Made by a program: the position numbers and the translations under genes
Assembly (NCBI GenBank): GCA_921293015.1
Contig: OV121085.1
Span: 12,673,731 to 12,737,730 of the forward strand
Direction of reading: 5' to 3'
Length of the DNA stretch: 64,000 nt
DNA from: Phorcus lineatus
Taxonomy: Eukaryota; Mollusca; Gastropoda; Trochida; Trochidae
The notes under the pieces: generated by a model
Seen by the model: the letters and a program-made list of their open reading frames with translations, nothing else
Told to the model about the DNA's origin: nothing
Databases searched by the model: none
In this document: positions 1-13,865 of the stretch, piece by piece
How the letters are laid out: each line of letters starts with the position of its first letter
How positions within the stretch are numbered: position 1 is the first letter of the stretch

Positions 1-3000
1 GAAACATAACTTCCGATGTAGATTTAATTTGAAATAACCTATTTGGCCTCAATCTCAGCATTGGTTATTTCGGTTTCATAACGTCTATATATAGTTGACC
101 CCGAAACCTAGTCTTCCTGGCTCCAGAAGATAACCCTACCCCCAGGCTCCCACACACTGAACACAGGGCGGATGTAGGGGGAGGAAACATCAAACCCTGG
201 CTCAGACCTCTTTCATTCAGGCACAGTGTGAATGGAAGCTCCTAGCATTTGTCAAAGTCTCCTGGATAAGTACTTGCAATCTCTTAAATTTAAATGGTCA
301 AAGTTTTGAAATGCCTCTTTACAAAGAACAGATACAAAGAACGATGACTTTTGGAGTTTTAACAGTATTCGGTGAAGAAAATATAGAACCTAGTAGCAAA
401 GAATTATCCAAATTGATACAGTATATCTTCTGTTGATCGTAGTTGTGTTCAAGTCGTTGGAATAATAAAGATGCTTGCTTCGTTGTTTGATATTCAAGTG
501 TATGTCGTGTTTTTGAAAGTGTTAGTAAAAGATATAGGACAAGGAATCTTATCAACGCCAGTGTATTCAACAATATTTTCTTAAACTGGCTATCTTAGGT
601 AAATGTTACTTGCAAATGTCCGTTATGTAAGCATGGATTCTATTTTTGATATTTTTTCTTCTTAATTTTAGCATTAATCTTATGTATATATCAAAGTCCT
701 TATCCTGTTCAACATATTCAGCCATGGGAAAAGAGTCCTTTATGGACTTGCAATGGTGTTAACCTTTTATGCAATTTCTATAGGTACAAGTAAAAAAGCG
801 GGAAACTGGCTCTGGCTTATATCAACACACCGATATTCCCACATCACATAGTCAAATGACTGCATTGATGCTGACCGACAAAGAATAGGTGTCAAGCGTA
901 CTAATTGCAGTTCGGTCAACATGTTCACCATTGTTGGTCCTCCTCAAAGCAGCAGATGTAAAGTCTTTGAAGCATGTCCCCTAAAATTCACAGTGCTAAT
1001 TGAGGCACGCTTCTGCATCTGTTGCAAGTTCAGCGAGGCAAATCGGACCACTTCAGACAGTAAAGGTGTCGAAGGTGTTGGGCGTGAGAATTGCGCCACC
1101 TGGCTAGCCACACTGACCCTGTAGTCCAATTTGACCATTACTGATCACAATGGACTCTATAACAGCACTTCCCAACATTCTTGTCACAAAAAGCCCAATA
1201 ACCTTTAGCTTACACTTTCTGACCACAATAACTTCAGCAGTCACAAATTATACACGTTTCCATTCATCACCGGATATCGTCTGCCCTCGCATCAAAGGCG
1301 CGGCTCTATCAAAGATGTTTTGAATTACACTTAGTCTCTTTCTTACAAGCTTGTAGGCCTTACCCTTCTCATTACTTCAAGATCCTAATTTGACCAGGGG
1401 CACACCCCGGCATCATAGGGGGTACGCTTGCTGTCCACAGAATTCAATTTATTACCATCCCACATTCCTTTCATTTAACTTGCTGTGAAATTTCACATAG
1501 ATTGCACTTCGCATTGGAACGTTTGAACTGACAGCAAGCCATAGTTTATCTCAAGTAACCTTTTCTCCAATTCGTCTGTTCCTCCCATCTCGTTACCTCG
1601 TTAAAACGCCCCTGGATAAGCAACAACTGGTTTAAAGAATCCGTCTTTTTATCAATACTTTGATTTTTAAAAGATTAGCTTTAGATCTGCCGCTCCATTA
1701 TAAAGTAGGGAGAAAATACGTTAATTGAATTTGAAAAATGACATCTGATATCTCATGTCGATATTGTTTGCTGTACTTGTGATCTTATTTTCTATTCATC
1801 TAACTATTCATAATTCATATGTGGCTTCTTAATATCATATAATTATCTCTCCATTTAGAAAACACGATGACCGGTTTTATTAATAGAGCGACAAATATTA
1901 AATGAAACCTTTCTCTTAATATATCCTCTTGAATTTACTAACCATACTCGATAATGATATTTGTTATATCGCCATTTTAAGATTATTTGATATTTAAAAG
2001 CCGCTGAAATGACACATATTGTTCCGGAATGACAAATTCCGTTCTAAAATTCAAAAACTATAATCCATTCCTCTTAAGAGTTTTGTCATGACGCTTGCAG
2101 TTTTCTTTTACCGAGTGCAATTAGTCCATGGTCTATTGAAAGCGCCATTCTCTTTAAAAACCGTCAGCCACTCAGCCAAGATGTGAGGTAGCGCTAATCG
2201 ACATTCTTCTATTCTCTATTCATTAAAAAGTAATGCACAAGACAAAAGATGGCGGTTAACAATGGAGTCAAATCAGCATATTTCACCATTGCCCTAGCTG
2301 ACACCTTCGCCTGTCAATATATTGATTGAGTTTCTGGAAAATTTAAACACCTTGAATTTATTAACTTTGAGGTGGTGTTATTTACTATTTGAGGACCTGC
2401 AATATGTAATGATAGGCGTATATTAAAAGCATCAGGTTAAGATGCATTCCTTACTTTTGCAAGTATGTCATTCTAGTGTAATTTGGGTCCTTTCGGGAAA
2501 ATGCATTTAGTACCAAAATATCCAAACATTTTTTAGATAGAGAGATTATTGAAACTTTGTGTTCTATGGCAACCTTGAGCTGGAAACAAGTTGCTTTCTT
2601 CTCAAAGATGGCGAAATATTACGATAGTGTTTGATTGATGTAATTGCCTTGAAAGTATTCCACGGTTGAAATAGATATTTATCACTGACATACTTGAAAA
2701 CAACATTTGATTAGATAAATATGTAGACTTTTCAGATAATAGAGTTTCCCTAAAATGACGCCATTTTCAAATTATGTTTAAGTTGAAAGAAACCTTGTGG
2801 TCTGATGTTTGACGTATTGTTTAAAACAATATTGAAGCGGCTGTCAGCTGATATAGACGCCAGTAAGCAGAGAAAGGGTTAAAAGAATGGTGCACGTTAA
2901 TGTTTAGACGCACGCTCACCACGTGTTTACTGTTATTGGCGCGTGCAGCTCGTGCGGGGCAAGCGGGAGGCAGCAGGTGCACGAGGTCACGGAAGGGTCA

Positions 3001-3238
3001 ATGGTTTTTCTTGCAACTTGACCCCTCCGGGCACGAGCCGTTGTCATGGAAATAAGGGAACCATATGGCTGAAGGAGTTAGGGTTGATGAAAAGTAGCCT
3101 CGCGTCATCAGATACTGGCCATTGCAGAAGCATAGATGTATTATTTCTACGCCAACTAATAATGAATTTAGATAATAATTCAGACTGCTTATCTAGAACA
3201 GTAAATACTTGATACTTGGTCTTCTCGCTTTTCTACGT
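1..3238. other. Intergenic / upstream region, no gene recognised
   Basis: AT-rich sequence with short chance ORFs and no exon I can defend. One GC-rich patch (about 2930-3060) stands out and holds an imperfect inverted repeat (GGGTCAA...TTGACCC, with GCACGAG on both sides). It lies 0.2-0.3 kb before the candidate first exon of the downstream SUEL gene, so it could be promoter sequence. That role is inference. Confidence 0.5.
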
Positions 3239-3284
3239 ATGTTGTCATTCAGTTTATACTTTGTTTCTCTCTTTGGATACATCA
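3239..3284 (+). CDS. Candidate first coding exon (signal peptide) of the SUEL-domain protein
   Basis: An ATG at 3239 opens a short hydrophobic stretch (starts MLSFSLYFVSLFGYI) that looks like a signal peptide. A GT at 3285 would end the exon after one base of a codon. That is the phase needed to join the SUEL exon at 3591, and the join would complete a 334 aa protein. The donor context (ATCA then gtatta) is weak, and the true first exon could lie further upstream or outside the window. Treat it as a candidate only. Confidence 0.3.
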
Positions 3285-3590
3285 GTATTACCTGAAGCTA
3301 AACTTGAATACGATGTAAAATTTTGGACAGACTCTGACAGAGAGCATAAGCTAAGAAATATTATTATTACAGATCTTTAATTTTACTCACAAAGTTACAT
3401 GAAAGAGTCTTTACCATTGATTAGTTCATTCAATATTGATGTTTCAAATGCTCACTATAAACACTACATCGAAATAAATATACAAAGGGTCGTTGCATTC
3501 TTTTTAGATTATTTTATAGACTTTATCTTATAAGACGATTCAATTGATGCTCACGATTACGTTTTAACACCCTCGTCTTCTCTCCAGCAG

Positions 3591-5997
3591 ATTCGCCTGT
3601 GAAGATATGCCTGGGTGAGGCAGATCGGGACCGCACCCTGGACGTGAGCCTGTCTTGCTCCCCCGGGATGGTCATATCGGTGGTTGAGGCCTTCTTCGGC
3701 AACAACCAGTGGGGGCTGTGCTTCTACACCGAGGACGACTGTACAGAGGACATCAGTAGCTTCGAGTTTTGTAACCAGAAGAGGAACTGTACTCGGACCT
3801 TCAACGGGACGTACACACCCAGATGTGGCTACTCCACCTTCCTGACAGTTGTGTACGATTGTGTGCCAGGTTAGCATTGATGTTTGTTAATTCTTCATTT
3901 TTATGGAACATTTTATACCTTAAGCTTACCAAAGAAGTATGTCTGTAATGCCGTACTTTATATATATCCAACGAGTTTTGAGTGATAAAGGGGTATGTCG
4001 TTGACATACAAATCAATGTTGAGATTTGCCTTTAAAATGATATGTGCGAATGGGTAATATTTCTCTTTTAGAAATAACGATTTGGAATTTTGCAGTCTTC
4101 TTGTTAACTCTGCGAAATACACTGGTCTGCATAAAAGATTTCGAACCATTTACGACACTTCCGTTCCTCAACTGATGCAGTAATTCTACAAACTTTCAGA
4201 GATGGGAAATTAAATCCTGTATACTCCAAACAAACACCGATTCGGTACACTCTGATTAATTGTGAAATACTAAAATGTTTTTCATAAAGTCCAATCACTA
4301 TTGTATCTAAACTGTATGCTAAGAAAGCCTTTGAGGGTCGGATACCTCCCTGGCAACTATTAAGTCCATCTGGTTTCTGATCAATGGACGAGCAAATACC
4401 CCTCTGTTTTCGATGACCATCATGAAAGCTGTATTCAATTCAAATACCACGTGCATCAACAGACACAAAACAAGTTGATTGGTCCTGCAGGTAGTCGTTT
4501 GGAAACGGTTTGAATGGTCAAACGATTTCGATCCAATTCACCCTACAATTTTTTATTAATTATGTATTATCCCTACCGACAATGGGTGACTTAGTTTCTT
4601 CTACAAAGTAGCCAATTCTAATTTTAAATATATGATTAACATGACGATTTAGGTTACTTATTATTCTTTAAATTATATTTTCAAAAATTCTGCGATCTTA
4701 TATAAATTTTTCGTTGAAACTGTATCAAATAAAAACTTTTTAACTTGATGAGCACGGTTGATTTTAAAGGGAAACAATGATTCAGTAGAATTCCCTTAAA
4801 ACAATATGTATTTTCGTATATGTTTTCTGAAGAACCCTGTTGACAAAGACTCTTTTCTCCACAGGTGTGATTCCGACCCCTCCAACACGTGTAGACCCCG
4901 TTCCTGACCCTAGACATAACAGACCCACAACCACGCGTGCACCTAGCTCCCGGCACGTGGGCAGTCTCGACCCTGTTGTAACCCCCAAGAGTCGAGATGG
5001 TAAGCACCAGTGTTTAACCTTTGTAAATGGATGTTTCAGTTGATGCAGCTGTTCTTCTAATAAGCTACTCGAATGGTAGTACATGGTATCAGATTACTTC
5101 CCTGCGTAGCATATATTTCTCTTACGACATACATTGTCTCGTTTTCATTTGTAATCGACTCTCTTATATTCTACCTGCATGAAATAAAACTTGTAAAACA
5201 TTGGGGGGTTTTTCATATCAATGTTGTATTGAAGTTACATCATATATTAAAAGAAAATGTTTTTTATCTAAAAGTGCAGATATTAAAGCTGTTATTATTT
5301 TAATTTACGATTCACATGTTCGTACTCTTTACTTCAGACACTGCACTTATTGCCGGATGTGCTGTTGCTGTTGTAATCACCATGACAACCCTTGTCTTCG
5401 CCATTGTCCTTGTCGTCAGACGTCTATTTTGGTAAGTATCCGGTAAAGAAAGATTATAAACGTAGTGTCAATACTAGTTAGCATCACAATTATTACTTTG
5501 AACCTGTCGTAGATTTTGTTCTATCTAAGTTTTTGTTTGGTTACAGCATACCACACGGTGGAGTCCATCAGAGTCCAAAGAAGAGCAGGATTTCCATGTT
5601 CATTTGCTCCAAACTCGGGTGTGTCTTAGCAAGATGCCGAAACTCCGAACACGAGGAAGGGGGAAACAGTCTCCCACAAACAGAGGAACCAGATCATGAA
5701 GACGAAAGTCGCGTTACGCCACTGGGAGCAGTCGCCGTAGAAGTTGTTAACGAGCTCGGTCAACCGGATATGACGTCAGAACAGAATACATCTGCAAATG
5801 GACAAGCATCTGCAAGTGGCTCAGATTCAAGAGTGCACCGAGTTTCTACTGTGCCTGTACATACCTCAAACACGTCAGCATCTAGAGACCTAGTTAACAG
5901 ACCTGATGGGTCGCCCGTGCCTGGTGAACCCAGGAACTCACAAAGGAGGATGGATGCTGTTGCATTGCCCAACACTGAGTTGTCAACGTTGTGCTGA
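3591..5997 (+). CDS. Single-pass membrane protein with extracellular SUEL lectin-like domain
   Basis: Four exons chain without frame conflict: 3591-3869, 4865-4999, 5338-5431 and 5547-5997 (stop TGA 5995-5997). The acceptor of the first could also be 3 nt upstream. Exon one (93 codons, symmetrical phase 1-1) is a SUEL/galactose-binding-lectin domain: it opens with ICLGE, has the SLSCSPGMVISV strand, paired cysteines, FCNQKRNC, and closes with the YSTFLTVVYDC strand. Exon two is a Pro/Thr-rich, probably O-glycosylated stalk. Exon three encodes one transmembrane helix (IAGCAVAVVITMTTLVFAIV) followed by RR, a stop-transfer signal. Exon four is a ~150 aa Ser/Thr/Glu-rich cytoplasmic tail with no domain I recognise. 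SUEL domains bind rhamnose or galactose in egg lectins and are found in latrophilins, so a cell-surface carbohydrate or ligand receptor is a reasonable inference. AATAAA at 6550-6555 is a possible polyadenylation signal. The N-terminal exon is uncertain. Confidence 0.8.
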
Positions 5998-8900
5998 AGT
6001 TTGGGTCGAACAGTGTTCCAAAAGACTTAGTGACAACATAAAATTCAGGCAGCGAAGCTATTGACTATTATAGTCGTTCTACCACTTAAAGTGTATTCGT
6101 ACAATGTGCTAAATGTTAACAATGGCATGTGACGTGTTGTACAGTGCAAATTGTTGTTGCATCATATCTCCATGGATGTTTAACAATGATACGTATTTAA
6201 AAATGAAGGAAATGGCCATGGTATTCAAACATGTACCTAAATTTCCTATGGAAGAATTTGAACGATACATGAATAATATATATTCTAAGGAGAATCAACC
6301 AGACAATAATGGTGATCGTTGACGAGATTAGGGACCACTACCTTTGCCTGCTCAAGAACTGTTTATATTTATATTGTTAACTGTTATTGTTGACCTGTTG
6401 ATGTTGAGAGGAAGAGGGTCGGGCTGAGAGAAGGTGTGTTAGCTGTGTGTGAAGTGTGAAGTAAGAATAGAACGAAACACGCCATAATACAACGATGATG
6501 GGCATTGAGGACGTCCGTTTAAAGAAACACACTTTTTTGTAACTTTTATAATAAAAATATGAATCAAGAACTTATATCGAAGTATTTTTTGACCAACGGG
6601 TATTATAATACTGATGTCGTATGTTCGGTTATTATTATAATGAATTGAACACATGTAATGCGAAGAAGGATAGAATTTCAAAAGCCTGAGATGATAATGA
6701 AACTAGAAAGGTCATGGTATAATACTTAACAGGATACTATTCAGTTACTATTCAGTTATGTTTATGGCTAACAGGGTAGCTTTTGCGTAATTACTTTACG
6801 CAAATAATGCTCCCTGAAGCTTTCAAAGAAACGTACACGTAAAAATGTCATATAACAGTGAACAAAAGTCAAATTGGAAATCTCATTCGGATCACTTGAC
6901 ACCTCACGAAGTTTACATCCTCTTCATGTTGTATGGCGTAACTCAATTCAGATTCATAAGCCAGTCTAAATTCCCGTGCTTAGCATATCTGTAAATCAAG
7001 AGGTAATTAAATCAATGATTAAAGGTTTGTTGATTATAAAAAGACACATCTGTTAATCTTTGATTATAGGGCTGAATGTTCAAAGAGTAAAGATAAGGCT
7101 TCAACGTTTCATCCGACGGCGATATTTGACCAAAATGATACTGATCATTTCACCTTCTGTTGCCTTGAGGCCGTACTAACATCAAACAGTGGGCGGTGTA
7201 TTTAATACGCTTAATCATAACTAGATCATGATTATACGCGTATCTTCAATAAGAAAATCTTAATCTGGTAGACGTTCTACCTTCTTTGATGACGGCTTTC
7301 TGTTTTAGTTTAAAAAGGTCAAATCTTTCATCAATATTCTGTTGCTTTCGGTGGTTTAATAAACAATAAATTCAATGTAACTTGACATTATCATTTAAGT
7401 GAAATTAATTATACATAATAAATCTAATCTTTAACTACGTAATACATATTCAATTAAATGTTGGACCAAGACAAAATTAATTCAATGTTGATTTTAATAT
7501 TACATAATTAAAATTAACTGTTGAACCAAATAATTCGTTCTAAAATATTGAAAGATAAATATCCTTCAGTGTATTACTGTTTTGGAAGTTCATTTTAAAT
7601 TCTGTTATTTACTCTATTTTCGTTATTATTCTGCCGCCTTTGTGCGAAAGTGGTGGTGTATTCATAGTGTTCATTAATTTGGGTTCTTCGTCCCAAATCT
7701 ATGTTCGATTATTTTTCCTTTCGCCAAACTTCATTTACATTTCAGTCGTGATCCTCAGATGCGTTATTTGATAGAAGCCTTGTATCTGTGGAGTCAGTTT
7801 GATCAGTCGGCAGAATAATCTTCTTAGTCCCCGGATTATGACTCTGAACACCTTTAAGGTCCTTCTTGGTAAAGAAGAAGCGAGTTGCGATTGTTTCTCA
7901 ACTTAGTGGATTGACGTTTTGACCGGAGAACGTTATTTGGAGAAATGTCTGATCAACTGTCAATTATAACCTTTGACATGATCAATGTCAACATTATCGT
8001 CAGTTTTGAAGACCTTTCTTCACAGTCCCTCATTCAACTGTAAACAAGTATTGGTCACACGTGTTGTATTCAAATAGTAGTAAAGGCTTTCGCTAAATTA
8101 TCTTTCATTTATTTTATATTTTCGAACGTATTTTCTAGAAATAAGACCTCAAACCCGTGACATGCTAGTCAAGTCAAGTGGGCTAATAAAAACACCGATT
8201 AGCTATCATACAAAGGCAATGTTAGTGACAAAATTATCTATCTTAATATTTTGAAATATAATTGCATCTTATGATTACTCTGGAGATGTTTACACTTAAT
8301 GTTGTTTGCTTGTACATTTCCGCGTGTTGCACGTGCAGCATGATTTGTTCAGGGTCAGCTACCAGATAAATTAACACCGTTTGTTTCTTTTAAAGTGGAT
8401 ACGTCATTGATATTATACCAAGAATAGTTTTACAATTAACCATTAATTTTTTAACAAGTGCTTAACAACTCTTTTCATTTCTGTTATTTTTTTGGTAGTT
8501 AGTTATCAAACTCGCTGTCCAAATGCAAAGTATGAACACATATACGCGTGTAATGTAATCCTAATAGTATCTTCGCGTCTCGGGATCACATTTCCCACGT
8601 GCCTTAGTGTTCGAATGATGTAGGTAACTATAACGATTTGTCTGCATAAAAACATAATCCGGTCTGTGGTTTACTAGTATTTTAACTAAATTAAAAAATT
8701 AAGCAAAGAAGGTCCTTTTTCTCTTTGAATCTTTTCATTCCTTATAGAAAATAATTAATAAGAAAATAGGGGAACACGAATTGATCGTGTTATGTTGCCT
8801 TTTTATCTTAATATTTTTAAGTTTGCCACCGATATGCATTCTCTCCCAAGAAAGGAATTAATGACTTCGCTACCTCTCTTGGAGAGAATGGCCAAAATGA

Positions 8901-10285
8901 TAAGCTGAAAATTTTGCAGTCATGCATCGAAGAGTTGTCTCCCTTCATATAGAATTTCGTCAACAGTCCTAGTCCTGTAAGGGGAAACAAAACCTTACCA
9001 CACAAGTACAGAATCGTTAAACAGCTACTCTAAATCCATCTGAGAAAGAAAATCACGGAAATTTATACATTTTTAGAAATATGGTTTGAATGGGCCCCGG
9101 CCCCAGAAATCAACATCTTTACTTTTATATGACTGTTTTTCATTTACAATTGAAAAACAGAACATGTCATATTTTTGGAATGTAAGAGATGATGGTGCAA
9201 CTATTTGAACTTAATTTAACTTCAGCACCATACAAAATTTATGAAAAATACTGTGTGTCACTTTAAGGATATGTATCAAGGGTACAAGTATATCATTTGT
9301 TACCCAATTTTTAATTCCATACTTGAAAGCGAAATAGATAATAAATTTATTCATTTTTTGAATTGTGCTGTTTGGTGTCACGTTGGGTTCTTTATAGTTA
9401 GATCTATGTCTCAAATGTACATGATAGAATTAAAATGCCTTTGTCTCCTAAGAAGTGATTCCATATCACTGTGAACCAAATTATAATAGGGAACACCTTC
9501 ATTCAATGTTTCAATAATTCTAGTTGATTATTAATCAAAGATATCAACTCATCAATATATAATAGAAACAGACATTTCTTTCATAAATGTTTAATTTTAT
9601 GAATAAATATCACCTTATGATTTAACAATAAGATTATATAAATGAGTAATGACAATTAATGGGTGAAGAATATGCAACCGTAAAAAAATACTTGCCTTGA
9701 TGTCTGGATTTACATGAACATTCAACAATGTTAATAACATTACTTCAAAATATCACTATTTTCTTATCACATTTAGAAACCGAAAGTCATGACAATATGG
9801 CAAGCTTTAATGCAATTTTAAAGTATGATGTGCCACTATTTTAACAAAATCAAACTATTCGGATATTTTTCAGGCTTATTCCATCAACTGCTTGCGGTTT
9901 TCTGTGAATTCAAATGCAACATATCACTAGAGTTGTGACAATAGGAAAACTTCATGAACAATACATATCACAATATCTCTAAACAATGTTTATTCATGGA
10001 TTTTATTTCATAACAACCTAACTCTTAAAAACACCTCTGAGACTAAGAAAAATACACAATTATAAATTTTAGATAGTCAATATATGTTGTCACAACTCTA
10101 CATTACATAAAAACAAAGTTTGTGATATATCTTTGTTGCCTATTCAAAAAGATTCAAAATCATGGTCAATGATTAATAACTACGAAATGTCTTAAAATAT
10201 GATACAAATGATAAACTACAAAATGATATGTAACGTCAAACTATCCAAAATCACAGATATTTGTAGAATCTCTATGGTGATCCTG
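5998..10285. other. Intergenic region between the SUEL gene and IRAK1BP1 (tail-to-tail)
   Basis: It holds the 3' UTRs of two convergent genes and AT-rich sequence. Apart from the small hairpin element at 8837-8890 I see no exon, RNA gene or clear mobile element. TTTATT at 9989-9994 and 10002-10007 (AATAAA on the minus strand) are possible poly(A) signals for IRAK1BP1. Confidence 0.5.
8837..8890. repeat. Short hairpin of the CATTCTCTCCCAA family
   Basis: Begins CATTCTCTCCCAAG and ends in the inverted complement CTTGGAGAGAATG around a short loop. Related inverted-repeat units sit at 43430-43638 and 63189-63260, and a one-ended fragment at about 45548. It is probably a tiny MITE derivative. Confidence 0.55.
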
Positions 10286-13200
10286 CTATCGAACAACTTT
10301 TTTCAGTTTAGGTCGTAACTGAAAAAGAGCAGAGACGCGACTCCTTACTGTAATCGTGGAATTAGAAATACGTTCCTGAATCGTTGAGTATGCAATTGGA
10401 TCAGCAATGACTTCTGTGCTGCCTTCAACTTCACAACATTCCTCCTCATGAATGTAAACTGGTTTCCCAACAGATAGATGAACAAATCTAGCCATTTCCT
10501 GAGCTTTCTGCTTGGCATTGTGGATCGCTACGAGACTCGCTTGTTTCCTGAATAATATATATAACGAAAAGATTAAGCATCAAATATTTTTCAAATGAAT
10601 GTGAATGACGTTTCATAAGACACTTCACATCCTGTCTAAGTCCTTCTTCATGACTATATGTAAAAAGGAGCCTTCAATACAATCTAGGTCCACATTCAGA
10701 AAGTCTCATTGACTGAATACACTAATATAATTAACTAATATGAAATTAGGAGCCCCCAAAAAAAATATGGATGAAGGAACAGTAAATTATTAAAAATTTT
10801 CATAGATTACATTTTAGTCTAATCCTGCTGAAAAAACCTTGAAGGATGAAGTGAGGACTAGACCAACAGAAGTGGATAGTTAATAAGAAAAGGGGGATAA
10901 ATTCTTCGTCAACACAAGGAGCTAGTCGCCGCTGGAGCAACAGGAGCAGACTTGCGTGCTGATGCAGGATTTATCCCTATCTTCTGAAATGAATGTGAAC
11001 ATCTAATATAATATTATAAGGGTCAAGCACAATGAAGGAAAAGTCAAATTATCCCCCCTCTCATCCCTTTACCATTCCTAACCAATCTTGTAAATCATGG
11101 GCGATGATGGTTCATTGCTCACACTCTTTAAGGGTTATGGTAAAAACAATCTGCACTGGTACCTTGATATGAGTAAATCAGCAGTCTGATACACAAGCGC
11201 CTATATATATGGTATCTTTTACCTATATATTGTTACAGGTGCTTGTGGTCTGACACAGTTAACCTTTCTGACTTAGCAGTTAGAGTTGCTGAACCAATCG
11301 GACAAAAAGATGAAACAATCTGTATTTTATTGGTTTCAGAGGACCAGAGGTGTATCACACTTTTGAGAATATGATTTACATAGGTCATTTACTTAGTTTC
11401 AAACATCAGCAAGCAAGATTTAGAAATACTCTATTGTATAACTATATAAATGTTGTCATTGGAGCAAAGGACACTATATGTCTTTTGAGAATATGATCTA
11501 CATAAGTCATTTATATAGATTGATGAAAATTAAGATGCAGTACAAACCTCAAGCTCTCAAGACTGCTGTTGGTGTGGAAGAATTCTGGCAGTGTGATGGA
11601 GACAGTTTCGTCAAGTTTCTCTACAAGAAGATTAGCAACCTGCTCGCTCTTCTTTATATCTCCAAACTGGACACCTACTTCTGCCTCCATTACATACAGA
11701 GAATCACAGCGAGAGAGATGTTTGTGTGTATGCATGTCCTTCTCCTGTTAAAGAAGATTATTGTTAAAGTCATAGAATCACTTTTGTAAGGCAACTTGAC
11801 TGAACTAAAATATTTCACAAGCAAAATTCTTATCACTTACACCAATCTTTCCTGTCATGTCTGCAAAGAGTTTTCTTTTTATGCCCGTTTTACAGTTTAG
11901 AGTGGCGCTGCTTATTGATGTCTGCCATCTCAGACTGGAGGGCACGTGAATCAAGTGCACTCCATCGCGATATACCGGAAATCTAGTAATTGCAGTACCG
12001 ATTCTTATGACATACACATTGTTCAGTTTAATGCCTTTTTTGTTCTTTCTGTATTTGAAAAGGTAAGTATTAGCTATTTTCATTGCATCTTCAGCTGGGA
12101 AATTTCATGTGTTCTGCGTCATGTTTTTTGCGAAATGATGTGGTAAGGACTGACACTCGACAAAGACATAGGGTAAGGTATCTTGAATTTTATAATTGAG
12201 GGACTAGAGTTCTGAAAATTGTTACAAACATCAGGGGAAAGAATTCTTTGAGTGATGAATTTTTTGTCTGGTGTGCATTACAATTTGCCCTGCAAAAAAT
12301 GAGCCTATGACTTAAAGTATGTACTCATTTACATCAAACAGTGTCCCTCCAACAAAACATTACTGTCAAATTCAAAACTCTCCATGCAATGCAAAAAAGA
12401 GTGCTTCTCTCACTCACTGAGATTAGAGCCTTGCTACATTTTGTCACTTTTCTGTCCAAGCTCTTTAGCACACTGCAGATGAACTTGAGAGTTCAATCAG
12501 AAAATCTCCTGGAGGTAACATTTTCTGCACAATACGGCATAGCTTATATGGCTACTAATGGGGACTTTTACATTTAATTACATTTGAGTCGGCTTGATGA
12601 TCATTTCGGAAGGAAATTACCATAAACTTGTAACCACATCACTGGATCGATTGATAAATTCTAAATAGAGGTCAGTCATTATCATTTTCAGTTGTCAGTC
12701 GATCAGGACAGTGTGACACCACTTCCGGTTTAAACCTACCTTGGATTACGTAATATGGCAGGGGTTAAAAATAGATGGAGGATATTTGGTCAGTGATGTC
12801 AGATCATATTAGCAAACATAATGAATGCATATTAATCTAGGTCGTAATTTTATTGAGTAAAATTGTTTAGAATTGACTGTAACACCCGACTGTTTTGAAA
12901 TAATAGAAATAATACTTACCGAGAAGGTTGATAGCAATAATTTTTCTGATCGTAATTTTGGTCACCTCTGAATTGCTCAATGAGGACAAAAATTCATAAA
13001 CCACGCGATAAGACAGCATGGGCCTAACGTTCCTTAAATAGAACGGATTTTGTTTATCCATTCTCTGACATACAAATTTTTACTACTGTTTTACTATCGT
13101 TGAAGTTATTGAAGTGTCCGAATTTAACCGAAGTTTGCTGTACTTACCCTAGTGTAAATTACTCATCACACACAAAAAGAAATACCGTATTCGACGTGAT

Positions 13201-13865
13201 AAATTAAGTGCCCGGGGCGCTTAAAAAATTGGTAAAAGGGGGCGCTAATTAAAACGATATAAATTGTCCTCAAGTTTAGTCTTGAAAGTGGTTTCTTATG
13301 ATACATATGTCTTTGAAATATGGTTTTATAACTTTTATCATTTTGATGGTGGCTGGAGGTCTTGAAATACCCTGTATTCTTCACTTTAGTGGAAGTAAAA
13401 GACTTATTGCAAGACTGAAAAACCTCACTCAATGAATCAGCATGCAAGGTAAGCGATGTTGAGAGGTGGGCGCTAAATCAGGACTCATATTGTTCAGTCA
13501 AAAACGTGGTTGGTGGGCGCTTATAGGGGAGTGGGCGGTTATTAAGTCGAATACGGTACTAAAAGAATTTATACCTTAACACCATGGTTTTGGAGGGTCT
13601 GCACGATGTAATCTAGTCTTCGGGAGACACTGTTCTTAGCGTCTGACGCAGTGTCTTTCTTGCTTATCACTTTCACTGTAAAGCGACACTGATCCGGTGG
13701 TTGTGACACCTCTCCTACCGCCGTCACTCGAATCTGTCTATCCGTCGGCGAGATTCCATCCGCTTCAGCCCTGTTTTCTCCTTGGATTATCTTCTGCGGC
13801 GACAAAGGAACCCTATGAGGAGTCTGCATCTCGGTAAAAACTTGTACAGGTCTATATGTAGCCAT
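10286..13865 (-). CDS. IRAK1BP1: IRAK1-binding protein 1 homologue (SIMPL domain)
   Basis: Three minus-strand exons: 13575-13865 (ATG at 13865), 11548-11744 and 10286-10547 (stop TAG 10286-10288). Phases are 0 then 2, giving 249 aa against about 260 in vertebrates. The SIMPL (DUF541) domain runs from about residue 40 to the end: VTAVGEVSQPPDQCRFTVKV opens the domain, then VANLLVEKLDETV, the SLRKQASLVAIHNAKQKAQE helix that matches the vertebrate 'LRRQACLVAVENA' segment, and a basic C-terminus ending KKVVR. In mammals the protein binds IRAK1 and modulates NF-kB signalling. Whether the invertebrate protein does so is inference. Intron 1 carries two repeats (11762-12318 and 13183-13559), the second ending about 15 bp from the exon 1 donor. 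The gene is head-to-head with JAGN1. Confidence 0.9.
11762..12318. repeat. Dispersed repeat, copy 1 (partner at 59155-59664)
   Basis: This stretch of IRAK1BP1 intron 1 aligns along its length with 59155-59664. Both begin TGTTAAAGTCATAG, share CACTTACACCAAT, ATCTAGTAATTGCAGT and GCTGGGAAATTTCATGTGTT, and end near GCATTACAATTTGCC. On the minus strand both copies keep an exon-like end with a gtaagtg donor after a codon stretch reading TGxIG. I see no terminal inverted repeats. Confidence 0.7.
13183..13559. mobile_element. MITE with TACCGTATTCGAC terminal inverted repeats
   Basis: Left end TACCGTATTCGAC; right end GTCGAATACGGTA. The match extends with gaps through TTAATAA and a GCGCCC-rich block, and the interior has no long ORF. 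If TA is the target duplication, the core begins CCGTATTCGAC. It is a non-autonomous DNA transposon sitting inside IRAK1BP1 intron 1 close to the exon 1 donor. Confidence 0.7.

Noticed and set aside
2943-3212. 89-codon ORF in the GC-rich patch
   Set aside because: No homology or splice context; composition reflects the GC-rich inverted repeat.
12341-12577. 78-codon plus ORF in IRAK1BP1 intron 1
   Set aside because: Opposite strand to the gene, no splice context or recognisable motif.
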